Shown in pieces: positions 33,516 through 40,771 of a DNA stretch of 64,000 nt. Within the stretch, counting starts at the first letter, position 1, and every line of letters begins with the position of its first letter. Both the position numbers and the translations under genes were made by a program. The notes under the pieces were generated by a model that saw only the letters and a list, made by a program, of their open reading frames with translations, had not been told where the DNA came from and did no database searches. This stretch comes from Poindextera sp041691315 (GTDB lineage Bacteria; Pseudomonadota; Alphaproteobacteria; Caulobacterales; Caulobacteraceae): NCBI GenBank assembly GCA_041691315.1, contig JBEPUW010000005.1:1-64000 (forward strand). The letters are read 5' to 3'.

Positions 33516-34349
33516 ATGGCCAACGTGCTGCGCCCTTACCTGGCGACCTTCTCGGCCCGCTTTCAGCTGATGCTGCAGTATCGCGCCGCGGCCCTGGCCG
33601 GCTTCGCCACCCAGTGCTGGTGGGGCGGCATCAAGATCATGGTCTATGCCGCCTTCTTCGAGGCCGCGGGTGCCGCGGTGCGTTCGCCGATCAGCCTGTC
33701 GCAGGCCATCACCTATACCTGGCTCTCCCAGGCCTTCCTGTCGCTGAACCCATGGAGCGGCGACCCCGACGTCGCCGCCAAGGTGCGCACCGGCGGCGTC
33801 GGCTATGACCGCCTGAGGCCGGTCGACGCCTATGGCTGGTGGTTCGTCAACGCCGCGGCCTGGATGACGGCGCGCGCGGCGCCGCGTTCGGCGCTGATGT
33901 TCGCGCTGACGGGGATCATCTTTCCGCTGGCGGGTTTGAGCGCCTGGGCCTGGTCGCCGCCGGCGGGCCTGGCGGCGGCGGCGCTGTTCAGCCTCTCCAT
34001 GGTGCTGGTGGTCTTGCTGTCGTCGTCCATCGTCATGCTGATCAACATCTGCGTGGCGGCGACCCTGACCGATCGCGGCGTCAACAACTTCGTGGCCCCG
34101 GTCGCCATCCTGCTCACCGGCAACCTGATCCCCTTGCCGTTCTTTCCAGATTGGGCGCGCACGGCCCTGTTCATCCAGCCGTTCGCCGGCGTGGTCGACA
34201 TCCCGTTCCGGATCTATTTCGGCCAGCTGACCGGGACGATGGCCTGGGCGGGCATCGGGCTGCAGGTTTTCTGGATCCTCGTCCTGGTCGGCCTGGGCCG
34301 GCTCTGGCTGGGCCGGGTCATGGACCGGCTGCAGGTGCAGGGCGGCTGA
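33516..34349 (+). CDS. ABC-2-type permease subunit 1
   Basis: 277-residue membrane protein with six hydrophobic segments, matching ABC-2 permeases of the DUF990-like group (opening Y-L-A-T-F-S-A-R-F-Q-L-M-L-Q-Y-R). Sits between ATPase and second permease, 1 and 3 bp spacing. Likely forms a heterodimer with the next gene product. Substrate not apparent. Confidence 0.88.
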   Translation: MANVLRPYLATFSARFQLMLQYRAAALAGFATQCWWGGIKIMVYAAFFEAAGAAVRSPISLSQAITYTWLSQAFLSLNPWSGDPDVAAKVRTGGVGYDRLRPVDAYGWWFVNAAAWMTARAAPRSALMFALTGIIFPLAGLSAWAWSPPAGLAAAALFSLSMVLVVLLSSSIVMLINICVAATLTDRGVNNFVAPVAILLTGNLIPLPFFPDWARTALFIQPFAGVVDIPFRIYFGQLTGTMAWAGIGLQVFWILVLVGLGRLWLGRVMDRLQVQGG

Positions 34350-34352
34350 GTC

Positions 34353-35156
34353 ATGAACCCCTTGCAACTGCTCACCCGCTATTTCCGCGCCTCGCTATCG
34401 GCCCAGGCGCAGTACCCGGGCACCACCGTGCTGATGACCGTCGGCGCCTTTGCGGTGAACTTCATCGAGATCTTCGGCATCGCCGCACTGTTCAGCCGCT
34501 TCGGCCAGGTGCGCGGCTGGGGCTTCGGCGAGGTGGTGCTGTTCTACGGCCTGGTCTCGATCAGCTTCGGCATTTCCGACTTCCTGACCCGCGGCTTCGA
34601 CGTGCTGGGGACCGAGTTCATCCGCACCGGCAATTTCGATCGCGTGCTCTTACGCCCGCGTTCGCTGGCGCTGCAGCTGATCGGCTACGAGTTTCGCCTG
34701 CGCACCATGGGCCGGGTGCTCCAGGGCCTGCTGATCATCGGCATAGCCACCCAGGCGCTGCACTTCCACTGGACCCTGGCCGCCGTCGGCCTGGCCGCAT
34801 GGACCGTCGTCGGCGGCGTCGCGCTCTTCTTCGGCCTGCTGGTCCTGCAAGGCACGTTGTCCTTTTGGACCGTCGAGGGGCTGGAGGTGGCCAATGTTCT
34901 GACCTATGGCGGCGTGCAGGCGGCGCAGTTCCCCTTAAGCCTCTACGCCCCGTGGTTCCGAGGCTTCCTGACCTTCGTCGTGCCGCTGGGCTGCGTCGCC
35001 TATTTCCCGGTGGTGGCCCTACTCGGCCGCCACGACCCGCTCGGCGCCCCAGACTGGTTCCTGCCGCTCAGCCCGATCTTCGGCGTCATCTTCCTGGCCG
35101 TCTCCTTCTGGGCCTGGGGCTTCGGCGTGCGGCGCTACACTTCGACCGGCAGTTAG
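34353..35156 (+). CDS. ABC-2-type permease subunit 2
   Basis: 267 residues, six predicted membrane helices, same ABC-2 group as the gene before. The F-L-T-R-G-F-D and P-R-S-L-A-L-Q-L-I-G loop between helices 2 and 3 is typical of this permease partner. Last gene of the exporter operon; followed by an inverted-repeat region that may end transcription. Confidence 0.86.
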   Translation: MNPLQLLTRYFRASLSAQAQYPGTTVLMTVGAFAVNFIEIFGIAALFSRFGQVRGWGFGEVVLFYGLVSISFGISDFLTRGFDVLGTEFIRTGNFDRVLLRPRSLALQLIGYEFRLRTMGRVLQGLLIIGIATQALHFHWTLAAVGLAAWTVVGGVALFFGLLVLQGTLSFWTVEGLEVANVLTYGGVQAAQFPLSLYAPWFRGFLTFVVPLGCVAYFPVVALLGRHDPLGAPDWFLPLSPIFGVIFLAVSFWAWGFGVRRYTSTGS

Positions 35157-35173
35157 GCGGCGAAGCCGCTAGA

Positions 35174-35284
35174 TTGAACCACGAAAAACACGAAAATCAC
35201 GAATGCGCCTCGATCTGAACATCGCGGACGCGGCCAGACCGCCAACGGTCTTGTTCGTGTCTTTTCGTGTTTTTCGTGGTTCAA
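35174..35284. repeat. Long inverted repeat (TTGAACCACGAAAAACACGA type)
   Basis: Left arm 35174-35203 and right arm 35254-35284 are reverse complements except for a short indel, around a 50-base loop. Non-coding, 18 bp past the ABC operon stop. Such palindromes are scattered in many proteobacterial genomes and look like non-autonomous mobile repeats; here it may also terminate the ABC transcript. Confidence 0.7.
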
Positions 35285-35326
35285 ATCTCACGGCGGCAGA
35301 GCCGGGCCGGCGCCTCAGATATTGAT

Positions 35327-35388
35327 CCGCCAAGGTCGCCAGTGCGCCAAGAAGAAAAGGTCAGCGCTGACCTTGGCGTCCTTGGCGG
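35327..35388. repeat. Second inverted repeat (CCGCCAAGG type)
   Basis: CCGCCAAGGTCGCCAG... pairs imperfectly with ...ACCTTGGCGTCCTTGGCGG, with an inner AAGGTCAGCGCTGACCTT palindrome. Lies just beyond the stop of the iron operon on the minus strand, so it may be a terminator or repeat. A GCCGC-TATT-GCGGC hairpin at 35401-35414 touches the stop of the P19 gene. Confidence 0.55.
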
Positions 35389-35416
35389 TTAGAGAGCCTT
35401 GCCGCTATTGCGGCGT

Positions 35417-35948
35417 TCAGCGCTTTGGGTAGTCGAAGTTGAAGGCTACGGCGAAGGGGGACCACCAGCCGGGGACGCCGGTTTCCTTGTCGACGTGGTG
35501 ATAGAAACCTTGCGATTCCGGTGAGGTGAAGCGGTAGGTCACCTTGTACTTGCCCGGGCCGGCCATGCGGATGTTGTCGGCATAGTGGGGGCCGTCCTTG
35601 GCGGTCATCGGCCTTAAAGTTCCGGCCGCATGCCAGTTGGTTCCGATCTTCTGCACCAGGTACTGGATGGTCAGGTAGCCCACCCAGGCGCCGTCCGGAT
35701 AGCCGTACCGGTTGTCGGCGGTGGCGTGGACGTCGGCCTCCAAGTGGATGACGTCGGGGCCGGTCATCACCATGCCCTTGGTCATCGGCGCCATCTGCAC
35801 CCCGACCAGATAGTTGGCGACGATCTCCATATCCTGGACGTGGACCGGGCCGCCGACGAAATATTCCCGCGCCGACGCCGGCTGGGCCGTCGCCAGCGCC
35901 GCAAAGGCGACGGCGAGGCCGCCGGCCATGGTTTTCAGCAGGTTCATT
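35417..35948 (-). CDS. Periplasmic iron-binding protein, Tp34/P19 family
   Basis: 177 residues. Signal peptide (M-N-L-L-K-T then a hydrophobic core ending A-S-A), then a single Ig-like domain of the Fe2+ transport family: V-G-G-P-V-H-V, M-E-I-V-A-N-Y, H-L-E-A-D-V-H-A-T, and the G-F-Y-H-H-V-D-K-E-T-G-V-P-G-W-W end. His and Glu/Met residues in these segments bind iron and copper in P19. ATG overlaps the FTR1 stop (ATGA). Third gene of an iron-uptake operon. Confidence 0.88.
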
Positions 35949-36792
35949 TCTCGGCTCCTTGCAGGATGGCGGGGCGTTGGCGACGCTGATGGTTCATGTG
36001 CATCAGCCGCCCGCCGATCACGAAGGCCGCCAGCGTCGCGCCATAGGCCAGGAGCTGAATGCCGGACGGCCGGTCGGTGTAGCCGGTGATGACGTGCAGG
36101 GCGCGGCCGACCAGGGTGTCGTCGCGCAACAGCCAGCTGGTGTTCCAGATCTCGTCGCCCAGGGTCGGCACCGCGCCGATCTGGGCCAGGGTGGCGAAGG
36201 CCTGCCCGGCCAGGCCGGCGGCGAGCAGGGTGAGCAGCACCCCGGTGACCTGGAACAGCCGCTTGGTCGGGATGGCGACCAAGCCGCGATAGAGGGCGAA
36301 GGAGACGATGGCGCCCAGCACCAGCCCGCCGATTCCGCCGATGAAGAGGGCGACCGGACCCTCGGTGCTGGCCGCGACGATGCCGTAGAGGAAGAGCACC
36401 ACCTCCGAGCCTTCGCGCAGGATGGCCAGCGCTACCACCACCGCCATGGCCATCAGCGAGGCGCGCCCGGCGTCGATCTCCGAGCCCAAGGTCTTCAGCT
36501 GCTTGGCCAGTTCGCGGCCGTGGTCGGCCATCCACAGATGGTGCCAGCCCAGCATCAGCACAGCGGCCAGCATGACCGCGGCGTTGAAATACTCCTGGCC
36601 CTGGCCGGAGAGGGCGTTGGACAGCGCCCCGGCGAAGAGGGCGAGCGCGCTGGCGCCGAGTACGCCAGCGGCGATGCCGGCCCCGATCCAGCGCGTGCGG
36701 CCCGCGATGCCCTCGGTGGCGGCGAAGACGATGCCGACCACCAGCCCGGCCTCGAGCACCTCGCGGAAGACGATGAGCAGGCTGGCCAGCAT
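35944..36792 (-). CDS. FTR1-family high-affinity iron permease
   Basis: 282 residues, seven membrane helices. Both iron-transport motifs R-E-x-x-E are present: R-E-V-L-E-A-G near residue 10 and R-E-G-S-E near residue 127. The permease moves Fe3+ after oxidation, or works with a P19 partner in bacteria. Located between a cupredoxin and a P19 gene, whose products supply redox and iron-binding functions in the periplasm. Confidence 0.93.
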   Translation of the reverse strand: MLASLLIVFREVLEAGLVVGIVFAATEGIAGRTRWIGAGIAAGVLGASALALFAGALSNALSGQGQEYFNAAVMLAAVLMLGWHHLWMADHGRELAKQLKTLGSEIDAGRASLMAMAVVVALAILREGSEVVLFLYGIVAASTEGPVALFIGGIGGLVLGAIVSFALYRGLVAIPTKRLFQVTGVLLTLLAAGLAGQAFATLAQIGAVPTLGDEIWNTSWLLRDDTLVGRALHVITGYTDRPSGIQLLAYGATLAAFVIGGRLMHMNHQRRQRPAILQGAEK

Positions 36793-37152
36793 CTAATGTC
36801 CTCCCGCCGCAACGACATGCAGCACGCCCTTGGCCAGGGTCGGGTTGTAGTCGCCGAAAAAGGCGTAGGCGCCGGGCTTCAGCGCCCCGACCGAGACAAT
36901 GATGCTGGCGTGCGGGGCCATGATCTTCTCGACCTTGAAGTCGTAGCTCTCGAACTCTTCCGGCGTCGGGTCGAGATTGCGCACCTGGATGGTGAACCGC
37001 TGGCCGGCCGGCGCGGTGATGACGGCCGGGGTGAAGTGGTGATTCTGCACGGTCAGTTGCAGCGGCGCGTCGGCCGCGGCCTGGCCAGCGACCATCAGCC
37101 CCACGGCGAGGGCGAACGAAAACAGGACTCTGAAAGGCGTGAACGGCCGCAC
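36793..37152 (-). CDS. Cupredoxin-domain protein, first gene of iron operon
   Basis: 119 residues: signal peptide to about residue 27, then a cupredoxin fold of the EfeO N-terminal type (L-T-V-Q-N-H-H-F-T-P-A-V-I-T-A-P-A-G-Q, L-D-P-T-P-E-E-F-E-S). Type-1 copper ligands are not clearly complete; the conserved Glu residues suggest iron or copper binding. Its stop lies against the FTR1 start, so all three genes form one unit. Resembles a split EfeUO-type system. Confidence 0.8.
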   Translation of the reverse strand: MRPFTPFRVLFSFALAVGLMVAGQAAADAPLQLTVQNHHFTPAVITAPAGQRFTIQVRNLDPTPEEFESYDFKVEKIMAPHASIIVSVGALKPGAYAFFGDYNPTLAKGVLHVVAAGGH

Positions 37153-37167
37153 GGATCAACCAGCTGG

Positions 37168-37190
37168 TTGCGAATGAGAATAGTTTTTAA
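37168..37190. promoter_or_regulatory. Candidate Fur/iron-responsive box upstream of iron operon
   Basis: TTGCGAATGAGAATAGTTTT is A/T-rich with G-A-A-T-G-A-G-A-A-T core typical of Fur sites, placed 16-38 bp upstream of the cupredoxin start and 48 bp before the plus-strand gene. Iron-dependent control would fit the operon. The match is by eye, not scored. Confidence 0.4.
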
Positions 37191-37237
37191 TAACAAGTAG
37201 CACGTCCCGGCGCAATGACGCCGGGCCCTGGAGCCAA

Positions 37238-37789
37238 ATGTTCGATCCCTCTCAAGCCCTGGCGGGACTTCGCATCCCATCCGATCTCTTGATCGCCTTG
37301 GACGACCGCGATCTGCACTTCGCGCTGCAGCCCTATCATTTCATCATCCGGGCGATCCACCTGCTCTCGGTGGCGGCCTTTTTCGGCGGCATCGTGCTGC
37401 TCGATCTGCGCCTGATGGGCGTGCGCGCGGTCGCGCCCCTGCAGGGCTTTGTCGAGCACACCATCCCCTGGCTCTATCTGACCTTCGCCTTGGCCTTCGT
37501 GACCGGCGCGGCGCTCTTCCTCTACGATCCGCTGCATGTCGGCAGTCACGCCTATTTCACCTTGAAGCTGCTGTTCCTGGGGCTGGGCCTGGTCAACGCC
37601 CTGGTCTTCCACCGCTGGATGCTGGCCGATGCGCTGAGGGCCTCGGTCAAGATGCCGCGCAGCGCCAAACTGGGCGGCGCCATCTCGCTGGTCCTCTGGG
37701 TGCTGGTCATGCTGGCCGCTTCGCTGAACGTCGAAGGTCCGCCCAAGGTGCTGCTGACCGGCAGCGCCGACACGGCTTTCAGCCGCTAG
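37238..37789 (+). CDS. Four-helix membrane protein, DUF6644-like
   Basis: 183 residues, four hydrophobic helices after an N-terminal amphipathic stretch. Features such as H-F-I-I-R-A-I-H-L-L-S-V-A-A-F-F-G-G and L-M-G-V-R place it with DUF6644/DUF2214-like membrane proteins; paired histidines could bind haem. Divergent from the iron operon across 85 bp holding the putative Fur box, so it may share control. Its last 11 bases overlap the phosphoesterase end. Confidence 0.65.
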   Translation: MFDPSQALAGLRIPSDLLIALDDRDLHFALQPYHFIIRAIHLLSVAAFFGGIVLLDLRLMGVRAVAPLQGFVEHTIPWLYLTFALAFVTGAALFLYDPLHVGSHAYFTLKLLFLGLGLVNALVFHRWMLADALRASVKMPRSAKLGGAISLVLWVLVMLAASLNVEGPPKVLLTGSADTAFSR

Positions 37790-38579
37790 CGATCGCGGGC
37801 TGCGCCGGCGGGCGGCGGGTGAGGGCCCAGGCCTGGGTGGTCTCGAACCCTGCCCCGGTCCAGCCGAGGGCGGTGACCTCGATGCGGGTTTCGTCGACGA
37901 CGACAGTGGAAAAGCCGGCCGGGGTTCCCCGCGTGCGCCGCGACAGCGTGCCGGCGCCGACCGCATAGCAGCCGGGCAGCGCGCCGGGCAGCGGCAGCAC
38001 GAACGGATTGTGCACGTGGCCGGTCAGGACCAGCTCCACCCCCGCATCGGCCAGCATCTTCGCCGCCGCCGCGCCGCGATGCACGCCGCCGGTGACTGGC
38101 GCGCCTGGGATGTCGATGAGCGGATGGTGACAGGTGAACAGCTTGAGCGCGGGGGGAGCGCCCCAGTCAAGCCGCAGCAGACGCTTGGTCGAGATCGCGC
38201 CCTTCGACCAGTTCGGGCGCGGCTGGGCGCCTCTGGCGCTGTTCAGGCTGCGCGCGGTGAGGCCCGGCGCATCGAACCGCGAGACCTCGGCCTGGCCGAT
38301 ATAGCGCCGATAGCGGGCGAACGGGGTCAGCGCCCTTAGGACCAGGTTCCAGTAGGGCGTGTCGTGGTTGCCCGGCGTGACCAGCTGAGGCTGCGGCAGG
38401 CGGCTCAGCCAGGCGCGGGCCGCCTGGAACTCGCGGGGCAGGCCGTTCAGCGTCACATCGCCGCTGACCACAGTCAGCGTCGGCGCGAAGTCGGCGACTG
38501 CGCCGATCGCGGCCTCGACGGCGGCCGCGTCCTCGCCGCCGAAGTGAACGTCGCTGAGATGGGCGATGCGTAGGATCAC
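37779..38579 (-). CDS. Metallophosphoesterase, calcineurin-like
   Basis: 266 residues. Complete dimetal motif set: D-V-H (residues 10-12), G-D-V (near 40), G-N-H-D (near 72), and the late H-H and G-H-V-H motifs. The enzyme type hydrolyses cyclic nucleotides or other phosphate esters. Its ATG overlaps the stop of the lipid-kinase gene upstream (ATGA), so the two are co-expressed; action on a phospholipid product is possible but unproven. Confidence 0.88.
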   Translation of the reverse strand: MILRIAHLSDVHFGGEDAAAVEAAIGAVADFAPTLTVVSGDVTLNGLPREFQAARAWLSRLPQPQLVTPGNHDTPYWNLVLRALTPFARYRRYIGQAEVSRFDAPGLTARSLNSARGAQPRPNWSKGAISTKRLLRLDWGAPPALKLFTCHHPLIDIPGAPVTGGVHRGAAAAKMLADAGVELVLTGHVHNPFVLPLPGALPGCYAVGAGTLSRRTRGTPAGFSTVVVDETRIEVTALGWTGAGFETTQAWALTRRPPAQPAIASG

Positions 38580-39499
38580 GAGTCGGCGTCGGGCGGCGGC
38601 GCCAGGGCGCGGAAGGCGCGCGGGACAAACTCGAATTCGAGCCGGCGCGGCATACGATGGGTTTCGCCGTCAAGGATGCACGGGATCGCATGCCGGGCCT
38701 GGGCCACGCCTCGGACGCAGGGTTCGACGGTGACGCTGGGATCCTGACGCCAATCGCTGACGACGCCGTTGAACGCGAGCCGGAAGGCTTCGCGCGCATC
38801 GTGAACGTCCATCGCCGCGGCTTCCAGCGCCGCCTGGTCCGACGCCACCGCGGTTGAGACCATCGGGCAGATCAGAACCAGGGCCTCGGCCTTGCGGTTC
38901 GGCCGATCCTGCAAGTCGTAATGCAGGCCCCCGCTGAAGGCGCGGCGCAGCGCATAGCTCGCACGCCGACCGGCCTTGATGAAGTGCATGGCCCTGACCG
39001 CCTCGCGGGCGTCACCCCAGAGGGCCGGCGCGCCCAGGATCGTCGCCACATAGAAGCACTTGCCGGCGATCCGGCCGCCGGAAACCGTGCGCTCGACGCC
39101 GTTGTCCAGCGCCCGTTTCAGCGCCTCCGGCCAGGGCCGCGTTCCATAGAGCGCGTGCGGCAACATGTTCATGGTGCCGCCGGGCAGGGGCGCGACCAGC
39201 GGCCCGTCCGGCCCGCTGAGCTCCGCCGCCAGCCGCGCGGTGCCGTCGCCGGCCAGGACCAAAACCAGGTCGGGGCCGGCCTCGATCGCCGACTTCAGCG
39301 CCGTCTCGATCTCGTGCGGGGCGGGACTTGAGAGGGTGAGGTCATAGCCGTAGTCCGCGACCAGCCTGGCCAAGGCGTCCGCGGCGCCGGGGCCGACGCT
39401 TCCAGCAGCGGAATTGACCACCGCCGCAATGCGCTTCAGCCGTGGCCGCGCGCCCGGTTCTGGCGAAGCGACCGCGCCAGCGGCTTTAGGGGAGGTCAT
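38576..39499 (-). CDS. Diacylglycerol kinase family lipid kinase
   Basis: 307 residues. DAGK catalytic domain with N-S-A-A-G-S-V-G (phosphate loop), A-G-D-G-T-A-R-L, and P-L-P-G-G-T-M-N-M-L-P-H, followed by the beta-sandwich domain of YegS/DgkB-type kinases. Phosphorylates diacylglycerol or a related lipid to recycle or modify membrane lipids. Coupled to the phosphoesterase. Confidence 0.88.
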   Translation of the reverse strand: MTSPKAAGAVASPEPGARPRLKRIAAVVNSAAGSVGPGAADALARLVADYGYDLTLSSPAPHEIETALKSAIEAGPDLVLVLAGDGTARLAAELSGPDGPLVAPLPGGTMNMLPHALYGTRPWPEALKRALDNGVERTVSGGRIAGKCFYVATILGAPALWGDAREAVRAMHFIKAGRRASYALRRAFSGGLHYDLQDRPNRKAEALVLICPMVSTAVASDQAALEAAAMDVHDAREAFRLAFNGVVSDWRQDPSVTVEPCVRGVAQARHAIPCILDGETHRMPRRLEFEFVPRAFRALAPPPDADS

Positions 39500-39648
39500 G
39501 CCGCATCAACGCGCCATGGCCCCGCTCGTTGCGCCGCATCGGAGCGGCCGCGGCGTCTTTGGCTGCGCCGGTTGGCGGGCGCCGCGCGGAACCGCCGTGC
39601 GTGAGCTTCATTGACTGTCGGCGAGAGATGCAAGGCAACGGAGTCCTC

Positions 39649-39813
39649 ATGAGCAAACCAACCGACAAACCGACTCCGGCGGCTGGCGGCAAGGCCGGCG
39701 GGACCTATGCGCAGGGCGATATGAGCGAGGCGGCTCGCCGGTCGAAGTGGCGCCAAACGCGCGCCGGCGAGCCGAACGTGCCCGGCACCGCAAAACCGCC
39801 GTGCGGCGAATAG
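39649..39813 (+). CDS. Small hydrophilic protein, 54 residues
   Basis: Start ATG 39649 with CGGAG 8 bases upstream. Pro/Lys-rich beginning, then G-D-M-S-E-A-A-R-R-S-K-W-R-Q-T and a Pro-rich end with one cysteine. No known domain. Composition and ribosome site support it as real, function unknown. Confidence 0.45.
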   Translation: MSKPTDKPTPAAGGKAGGTYAQGDMSEAARRSKWRQTRAGEPNVPGTAKPPCGE

Positions 39814-39916
39814 GTAGAGGACTTCCGCGCGATCGCCGACCCGCGGGCACGACAATCGGTGACCGCCGGGATCGTCCGACCTTCCGGGCTATGTCGCCTT
39901 GGACGAACGCCCTATA

Positions 39917-40768
39917 ATGGCGAGAGTCTACAGTTGTGGGTCGAAGACCTTGACGACCAATATTCCCTCGATTTCGACATTCGCCGATCCAAGCCTCAAT
40001 TCGCCGATCGATCCGGTGCAGAACCCGTCGAAAGCGGCGGCCTATTGGCTGCAGCGCGACATCGTGCGCGGCGTCTTTGAGCCGATGGAGCGGCTGAAGG
40101 TCGAGCATCTGGTCAACTTCTACGGCGTCGGCCACAGCCCGGTGCGCGAAGCGATTCTGTTGCTGTCCTCGACCGGGTTGGTCGTTCACGAGTATCAAAA
40201 GGGCTACCGCGTCGCGCCCGTGTCGCTGGCCGACTATGATGACGTGCTGGCCGTCTACCAGCGTCTCTACAAGCTGACCCTGACCATGGCGATCGATCTC
40301 GGCGACGATGCCTGGGAGGAACGCGTCGTGGTTCGCCTGCACCGCACCGTAAAGGTGCAGAACGTGCTGCCGGACGGCGACCCGCTGCTTCGTGAGCGCT
40401 GGCAGCGCGCCTATGGCGAATATCACGCCGAGCTGCTCTCCGGCTGCGGTTCGCCTTTGATCTTGCAGCTTATCGGCGACATCGGTTCGCGGCTCGAGCG
40501 CTATGTCAATCTGTTCGCCGACCTCGAGACCGATCGCGGTCGCGACCATCACGCCGAGCATCGCCAGATCGTCGAGGCGGTGATCGCCCGCGACAAGGAC
40601 CGGGCATTGACCCTGGTCGACCGCTATTTCGCGACCGCCCAGCCGATGCGCAACTCGATCATCGAAACCCTGAAACGAAATGAGGCTCAGGTCTCGCGCC
40701 GCCGCCGGGGGGCCGCGGATGCGGCCTCGGCGCCCAATGGGAGCCCGGTGTCCGAAGCCGCAGAGTGA
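39917..40768 (+). CDS. GntR-family regulator (FCD type), probable controller of the glycoside locus
   Basis: Winged-helix region at about residues 40-100 (R-D-I-V-R-G-V-F-E-P-M-E-R-L-K-V, V-G-H-S-P-V-R-E-A-I-L-L-L-S-S-T-G-L-V), then an all-helical FCD domain with H residues suited for metal/ligand binding (H-A-E-L-L-S-G, H-H-A-E-H-R-Q-I-V-E-A). ATG 39917 is the nominal start; a TATAAT at 39912-39917 would be a good -10 box, in which case TTG 39950 is the more likely start. It converges on the GH5 gene with 3 bp between stops and is the only regulator in the locus. Confidence 0.82.
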   Translation: MARVYSCGSKTLTTNIPSISTFADPSLNSPIDPVQNPSKAAAYWLQRDIVRGVFEPMERLKVEHLVNFYGVGHSPVREAILLLSSTGLVVHEYQKGYRVAPVSLADYDDVLAVYQRLYKLTLTMAIDLGDDAWEERVVVRLHRTVKVQNVLPDGDPLLRERWQRAYGEYHAELLSGCGSPLILQLIGDIGSRLERYVNLFADLETDRGRDHHAEHRQIVEAVIARDKDRALTLVDRYFATAQPMRNSIIETLKRNEAQVSRRRRGAADAASAPNGSPVSEAAE

Positions 40769-40771
40769 GGC

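Noticed and set aside
35417..37159. A single 580-codon minus frame spanning the iron operon
   Set aside because: It merges the true P19 frame with out-of-frame reading of FTR1 and cupredoxin; signal peptide, ATGA overlap and family motifs show three separate genes.
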